Assembly (NCBI GenBank): GCA_041486365.1
Contig: JBGPLH010000165.1
Location: 1-7,325, forward strand
Source of the DNA: JBGPLH01 sp041486365 [NCBI: Thermodesulfobacteriota bacterium]
GTDB lineage: Bacteria > JAUYMQ01
DNA: 7,325 nt
Reading direction: 5' to 3'
Positions 4,106 to 7,325 of this stretch are shown one piece after another. The notes under the pieces are model-generated. The model made no database searches and was not told the origin of the DNA. It saw nothing but the letters and a program-made list of their open reading frames with translations. Position 1 is the first letter of the stretch; every line of letters starts with the position of its first letter. A program made the translations under genes and the position numbers.

Positions 4106-5100
4106 GCTGCGCCCGTGGCGAGGGGCTTGCCGTCCCGCCGGATCAATCGCCCGCCCTCGTAGATGTTGCCCTCGATGTCGGGGCTGTTCTTCCAGCGCCG
4201 GTGCCCCCAGAGCCAGTGGTCGGGGTGCATCCGGACGACGGTCTCGATCGCCCGGTTGATATGCGCGGTCGTGATCCGGATGTCCGTCTCCGGGTCCCCC
4301 GTGCGCGACACCTCGACCTCGGGAAAGATCAGGACGCGGAAGCGCATCGGACCCGGATCGCGGACCACGAAGACCGGGACCATGGGCGCCTCCGTGCGCA
4401 GCGCCATCACGGCGAGTCCCTTCGTCGTGAAGGCCTCGATGCCGAAGAGCGGCGCGCAGACGCCCTGCGAGCGGCGCGAGTACTGGTCGATCAGGATCCC
4501 CACGTCCTCGTTCCGGCGCAGCGCGGCGATCATCGTCTTCGCGCCGCCGTGCTTCTTGTCGATGATCCGGTTGCCCGTCGAGGTGCGGAACCTCTCCAGG
4601 AAATCGTCGAGCAGCGGGTTGTCCAGCGGCCGCACCACCGCGTGGAACGGACGCCCGGCCAGCGCGTGGGCGTGGGCGAGCAGCTCCCAGTTGCCCACGT
4701 GGCCCGTCACGTAGAAACAGCCCTTCCCGCGCTCCTTCACCTTCTCGTAGATCTCATAGTTCTCGAAGGTCACGTGCTCGCGGATGTTCTCCGGCGTGAG
4801 ATCGTCGAGGTGCGCCACCTCCGCGACCATGAGACCGAAGTTCTCGAAGCTCCCGAGCGCCACGCGCCGCCGCCACGCCTCGTCCTTCTCCGGGAACGCG
4901 AGACGCAGATTCACGAGCGCGATGTCGCGGTGGCGACGGTCGAGGGCGAAGAAGAGGCGCGCGACGGCGACGCCCATCGCCCGCGCGGCGCCGAAGGGGA
5001 TCGCGCGCAGCACCGCGAGCCCCACCCGCACGGCCACGTAGGCAGACCACCGGCCGATCTTCGCAGCCGCGCCGGGCTCTTTCTTCTTCTTCCTGCCCAC
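4102..5100 (-). CDS. lpxL: LpxL/HtrB-family Kdo2-lipid A acyltransferase
   Basis: Transfers a fatty acyl chain to form the acyloxyacyl groups of lipid A at the inner face of the cytoplasmic membrane. The 332 residues are slightly longer than the ~306 of E. coli LpxL. A lysine-rich N-terminus (GRKKKK) precedes a hydrophobic segment at about 19-35 that should anchor the protein. The catalytic HX4E motif is H134-VGNW-E139, in the stretch VTGHVGNWEL. LIDQYSRR at 202-209 fits the later conserved block, and HPDHWLWGHRRWK at 292-304 is the family's C-terminal signature. The GTG at 5100 follows the lpxK TAG by only 4 bases, with TAGGGAC acting as both stop and ribosome-binding site. The 3' end overlaps gmhB by 4 bases. 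The window has only one such gene, so it could be lpxL- or lpxM-like in specificity; acyl chain length and donor cannot be read from sequence. Confidence 0.9.
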   Translation of the reverse strand: MGRKKKKEPGAAAKIGRWSAYVAVRVGLAVLRAIPFGAARAMGVAVARLFFALDRRHRDIALVNLRLAFPEKDEAWRRRVALGSFENFGLMVAEVAHLDDLTPENIREHVTFENYEIYEKVKERGKGCFYVTGHVGNWELLAHAHALAGRPFHAVVRPLDNPLLDDFLERFRTSTGNRIIDKKHGGAKTMIAALRRNEDVGILIDQYSRRSQGVCAPLFGIEAFTTKGLAVMALRTEAPMVPVFVVRDPGPMRFRVLIFPEVEVSRTGDPETDIRITTAHINRAIETVVRMHPDHWLWGHRRWKNSPDIEGNIYEGGRLIRRDGKPLATGAA

Positions 5101-5104
5101 GTCC

Positions 5105-6202
5105 CTACCCCGTCCTTGCGCCGAGGCCCGCCGCCTCCCGCAGGATCGCCGCGAACGCGGCCTCGTCGTCGATCTCCATCCGCGTGACGAGCGCGAGCAC
5201 GGGGGGCTCCCCGCGCGCCCAGGCGGGATCGATCTTCACCGCGTCCTTCTCCGTCGTCACCACCGCCTCGATGGCGTGGGCGGCCCCGCGCACGCGCCGG
5301 ACGTCGTCCTCGGCGAACGCGTGGTGATCCGGGTACGGGAACGTGCCGGCGACCTCGATCCCCTCCTCCGAGAGGAGCTTCGCAAACGCGAGCGGCTCGG
5401 CGATCCCGCACATGGCCGCCACGCGGCGGCGGCGCATGTAGTCCAGCGGCAGCGCCTTGCCCGTGAGCAGATCGCGCAACTCCACCGCGACCGTGCGCCC
5501 CTCGAAGATCCGCGCCCGGGGCGCCATCGCCTGGAGCATCCGTCTCACGGGCCCGGGATCGTCCTCGGGGCCCAGCTTCGTGATCACGATGGCGCCTGCG
5601 CGGGCGATCTCCGCCTTCGGCATCCGGAGCGGCCCCGCGGGGAGCATGCGGCCGTTGCCGAAGGGGCGCCGCCCGTCCACGGCGACGATGTCGAGGTCCT
5701 TCGCGATGCGCCGGTTCTGGAATGCGTCGTCGAGGACCAGGACCCTGGCGCCGAAGCGCTCGATCGCGATGCGGCCGCTCCGCGCGCGGTCGGCCCCGAC
5801 GATCACCGGAACGCCCGGCAACCGCCGGGCGAGCCAGACCGGCTCGTCCCCCGCGCGCGCCGGATCCGCGAGCACGCGCTCGCGATCGCTCACGAGCACC
5901 GTGTCCTCCCGCGACCTCCGGCCGTAGCCCCTCGAGAGGATCGCGACGGGGACCCCGGCGCGAAACAGGATCGCCGCCACGTGCGCGGCCAGAGGCGTCT
6001 TGCCGGTGCCGCCGACCGTGAGGTTCCCGATCGAGATCACTCGCGCCGGAAGTCTCTCGGGCGAGGCGGGCGACAGGTTTCGGAGCCGGACGCCGAGCCC
6101 GTAGATCCAGCCCGCCGGGATGAACGCGGCGCGCAGGACCGCCGTGCCCGGACCGCCGCCGGAGCCCCAGAGCGAATGCGCGATGCGCTCCCCTAGCGCC
6201 AT
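5105..6202 (-). CDS. lpxK: Tetraacyldisaccharide 4'-kinase
   Basis: Phosphorylates the 4' position of the tetraacyl disaccharide 1-phosphate with ATP to give lipid IVA, at the cytoplasmic face of the inner membrane. The 365 residues are within the family range (E. coli 328) with an extended N-terminus. A hydrophobic segment lies at about 20-37, followed by the P-loop GNLTVGGTGKTP at 59-70. Other marks are ILSRGYGR at 88-95, GDEP at 118-121, GADR at 136-139, YPDHHAF at 289-295 and TTEKDAVK at 315-322. The usual DDGFQH motif reads DDAFQN at 158-163: both aspartates remain, but Gly is replaced by Ala and His by Asn. The ATG at 6202 overlaps the end of waaA by 10 bases; its ribosome-binding site is weak, so expression probably depends on translation of waaA. 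WaaA uses LpxK's product, so the pairing is functionally coherent. Confidence 0.95.
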   Translation of the reverse strand: MALGERIAHSLWGSGGGPGTAVLRAAFIPAGWIYGLGVRLRNLSPASPERLPARVISIGNLTVGGTGKTPLAAHVAAILFRAGVPVAILSRGYGRRSREDTVLVSDRERVLADPARAGDEPVWLARRLPGVPVIVGADRARSGRIAIERFGARVLVLDDAFQNRRIAKDLDIVAVDGRRPFGNGRMLPAGPLRMPKAEIARAGAIVITKLGPEDDPGPVRRMLQAMAPRARIFEGRTVAVELRDLLTGKALPLDYMRRRRVAAMCGIAEPLAFAKLLSEEGIEVAGTFPYPDHHAFAEDDVRRVRGAAHAIEAVVTTEKDAVKIDPAWARGEPPVLALVTRMEIDDEAAFAAILREAAGLGARTG

Positions 6203-7325
6203 GACGTCGTATCCCGCGCGGGGGCCCCCCGGGCGGCGAGGAGCGGTTCGAGGAGCGCCATCGTGCGATCCACGGCGCCGCGGCGGCCTTCGAGCGCGCG
6301 GCGGCCCGCATCGCCCATCGCCTTCATCTTGTCAGGATCGCATAGCAGCGTGCACGCAGTCCACCCGAGTTCCTGCGAGTCGGCCACCCGGCGAGCGGCG
6401 CCCGCCTCGAGCAAAAGGTCAACCTCCGCGCGGAAGTTCTCGGTATGTGGTCCGACGATCACGGGCACGCCGTGGCGCGCGGGCTCGAGCACGTTGTGCC
6501 CGCCCACGGGGACGAGCGATCCGCCCACGAAGGCCAGGTCGGCGAATTCGTAGAGCGCATCCAGCTCGCCGATCGTGTCGAGCACGATCACCTGGATCTC
6601 ATCCGCCGGTGGGCCTGAAAGCTCCGATCGCTTGACCGCGGGGACGCACATGGTAGCGAGGAGCCTTTCGATCTCCGGGAGGCGGGAGAGATATCGAGGC
6701 GCGATGACGAGTAGCAGATCCTCGGTGATGTCGCTGGCCGTCTCCAACGCGTCCAGGGCGGCTTCCTCCTCCCCCGCGTGGGTGCTCCCCGCGACGAGCA
6801 GCGGGCGTCCCATGGAGAAGATCCGCGCGAGGGCCTCCGCCGCCGGGTCCGCCGGCGGCGTGTCGAGCTTCACGTTGCCCGTCACCCGCACGCGGGCCGC
6901 GTCCGCGCCGGCGGCCACGAGCCGCTCCCGATCGATCTCACTCTGGGCGCCGATGGCCGCCATGGCCCGGAGCGCGGGGCCGAAGAGCGCCCGCGCCCGG
7001 CGGTAGGCGTGCTCCGTGCGATCGGACATGCGCGCCGAGACGAGCGCGACGGGCACCCCGCGCGCGGCGGCCGCGTGAATCAGGGCGGGCCACAGCTCCG
7101 TCTCGACGATCACGAGCATCCGGGGCGCAATGCGGTCCAGCGCGCGCCCCACGATCGGTCCGAGGTCCAGCGGCGCGGCGATCACGCCCGCCTTGGGGAA
7201 CAGCGTCCGCGCCAGTGCCAGGCCCGTGGGGGTCATCGTCGAGATCACGAGGGGCCCGGACAATCGCGCCGCGATCCGCTGGGCCGCCCGCACCTCGCCC
7301 ACGCTCGCCGCGTGGATCCAGATTC
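6193..7325 (-). CDS. waaA: Kdo transferase (3-deoxy-D-manno-octulosonic acid transferase), 5'-truncated
   Basis: Transfers Kdo from CMP-Kdo to lipid IVA at the inner membrane (glycosyltransferase family 30). The frame is open to the window edge, so the membrane anchor and first few dozen residues are missing; 376 complete codons are visible. The fragment begins IWIHAASVGEVRAA, the classic family N-terminal motif, with E10 matching the proposed catalytic base. Further motifs are ETELWP at 74-79, GNVKLD at 149-154, AGSTHAGEEE at 178-187, a GGSLVPVGGHNVLEP block at 267-281 that binds the CMP-sugar, and GPHTENF at 291-297. The common APRHPER segment reads APRYLSR here, with Tyr for His. Whether it adds one, two or more Kdo units cannot be told. 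It is the first gene of the visible operon and overlaps lpxK by 10 bases. Confidence 0.96.
   Translation of the reverse strand, partial: IWIHAASVGEVRAAQRIAARLSGPLVISTMTPTGLALARTLFPKAGVIAAPLDLGPIVGRALDRIAPRMLVIVETELWPALIHAAAARGVPVALVSARMSDRTEHAYRRARALFGPALRAMAAIGAQSEIDRERLVAAGADAARVRVTGNVKLDTPPADPAAEALARIFSMGRPLLVAGSTHAGEEEAALDALETASDITEDLLLVIAPRYLSRLPEIERLLATMCVPAVKRSELSGPPADEIQVIVLDTIGELDALYEFADLAFVGGSLVPVGGHNVLEPARHGVPVIVGPHTENFRAEVDLLLEAGAARRVADSQELGWTACTLLCDPDKMKAMGDAGRRALEGRRGAVDRTMALLEPLLAARGAPARDTTSWR

Noticed and set aside
3997-5187. Plus-strand open frame of 396 codons opposite gmhB, the acyltransferase and the end of lpxK.
   Set aside because: Antisense to three motif-bearing genes and crossing their boundaries; low-complexity Arg/Pro/Ala composition typical of shadow frames.
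4911-6311. Minus-strand open frame of 466 codons in another frame over lpxK.
   Set aside because: It overlaps lpxK and the starts and ends of its neighbours and is dominated by Arg, Gly and Ala; the lpxK frame has the P-loop and family motifs.

Overview
This is a GC-rich stretch from a Gram-negative (diderm) bacterium. Its core is a minus-strand cluster for lipid A, Kdo and heptose synthesis, and one flank carries a PEP-CTERM protein, which implies exosortase-type protein sorting. Nothing in the window fixes the taxon. The high GC, the PEP-CTERM protein and a metal-dependent type of KdsA would suit an uncultured environmental lineage. No rRNA, tRNA, transposase, phage gene or CRISPR array is visible.

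Layout from left to right: (1) 3-464, plus strand: the 3' part of a CHRD-domain protein with a C-terminal PEP-CTERM anchor. (2) 465-638: gap between converging genes, holding a strong inverted repeat. (3) 639-1064, minus: a small secreted cysteine-rich protein of unknown function. (4) 1065-1234: a gap with a weak promoter candidate and a small hairpin. (5) 1235-1402, minus: a YcaR/Trm112-type zinc-ribbon protein. (6) 1403-1548: a gap made of an imperfect ~80-bp direct duplication. (7) 1549-2496, minus: an NAD-dependent nucleotide-sugar epimerase. (8) 2547-3398, minus: kdsA. (9) 3399-3517: a gap with a repeated hairpin element. (10) 3518-7325, minus: gmhB, an lpxL/htrB-type acyltransferase, lpxK and the 3' part of waaA, packed tightly with overlapping or nearly touching ends.

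Transcription of the cluster runs right to left: waaA > lpxK > lpxL-like > gmhB > kdsA > epimerase > ycaR-like. LpxK phosphorylates the lipid A disaccharide to lipid IVA. KdsA makes Kdo-8-phosphate, and WaaA transfers Kdo from CMP-Kdo to lipid IVA. The LpxL-like enzyme would add a secondary acyl chain. GmhB dephosphorylates heptose bisphosphate for the inner core, and the epimerase probably supplies a sugar for core or O-antigen. The promoter should lie upstream of waaA, outside the window.

The enzymes are recognisable housekeeping families and I do not see a new biological system. The most unusual structure is in the gaps. The first four genes have essentially no space between them, whereas each of the next three gaps (gmhB-kdsA, kdsA-epimerase, epimerase-ycaR) contains a direct repeat, with spacings of 76, 22 and about 80 bp. 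One of these carries a relic of the epimerase's last codons. The cysteine-rich secreted protein is the least understood gene.
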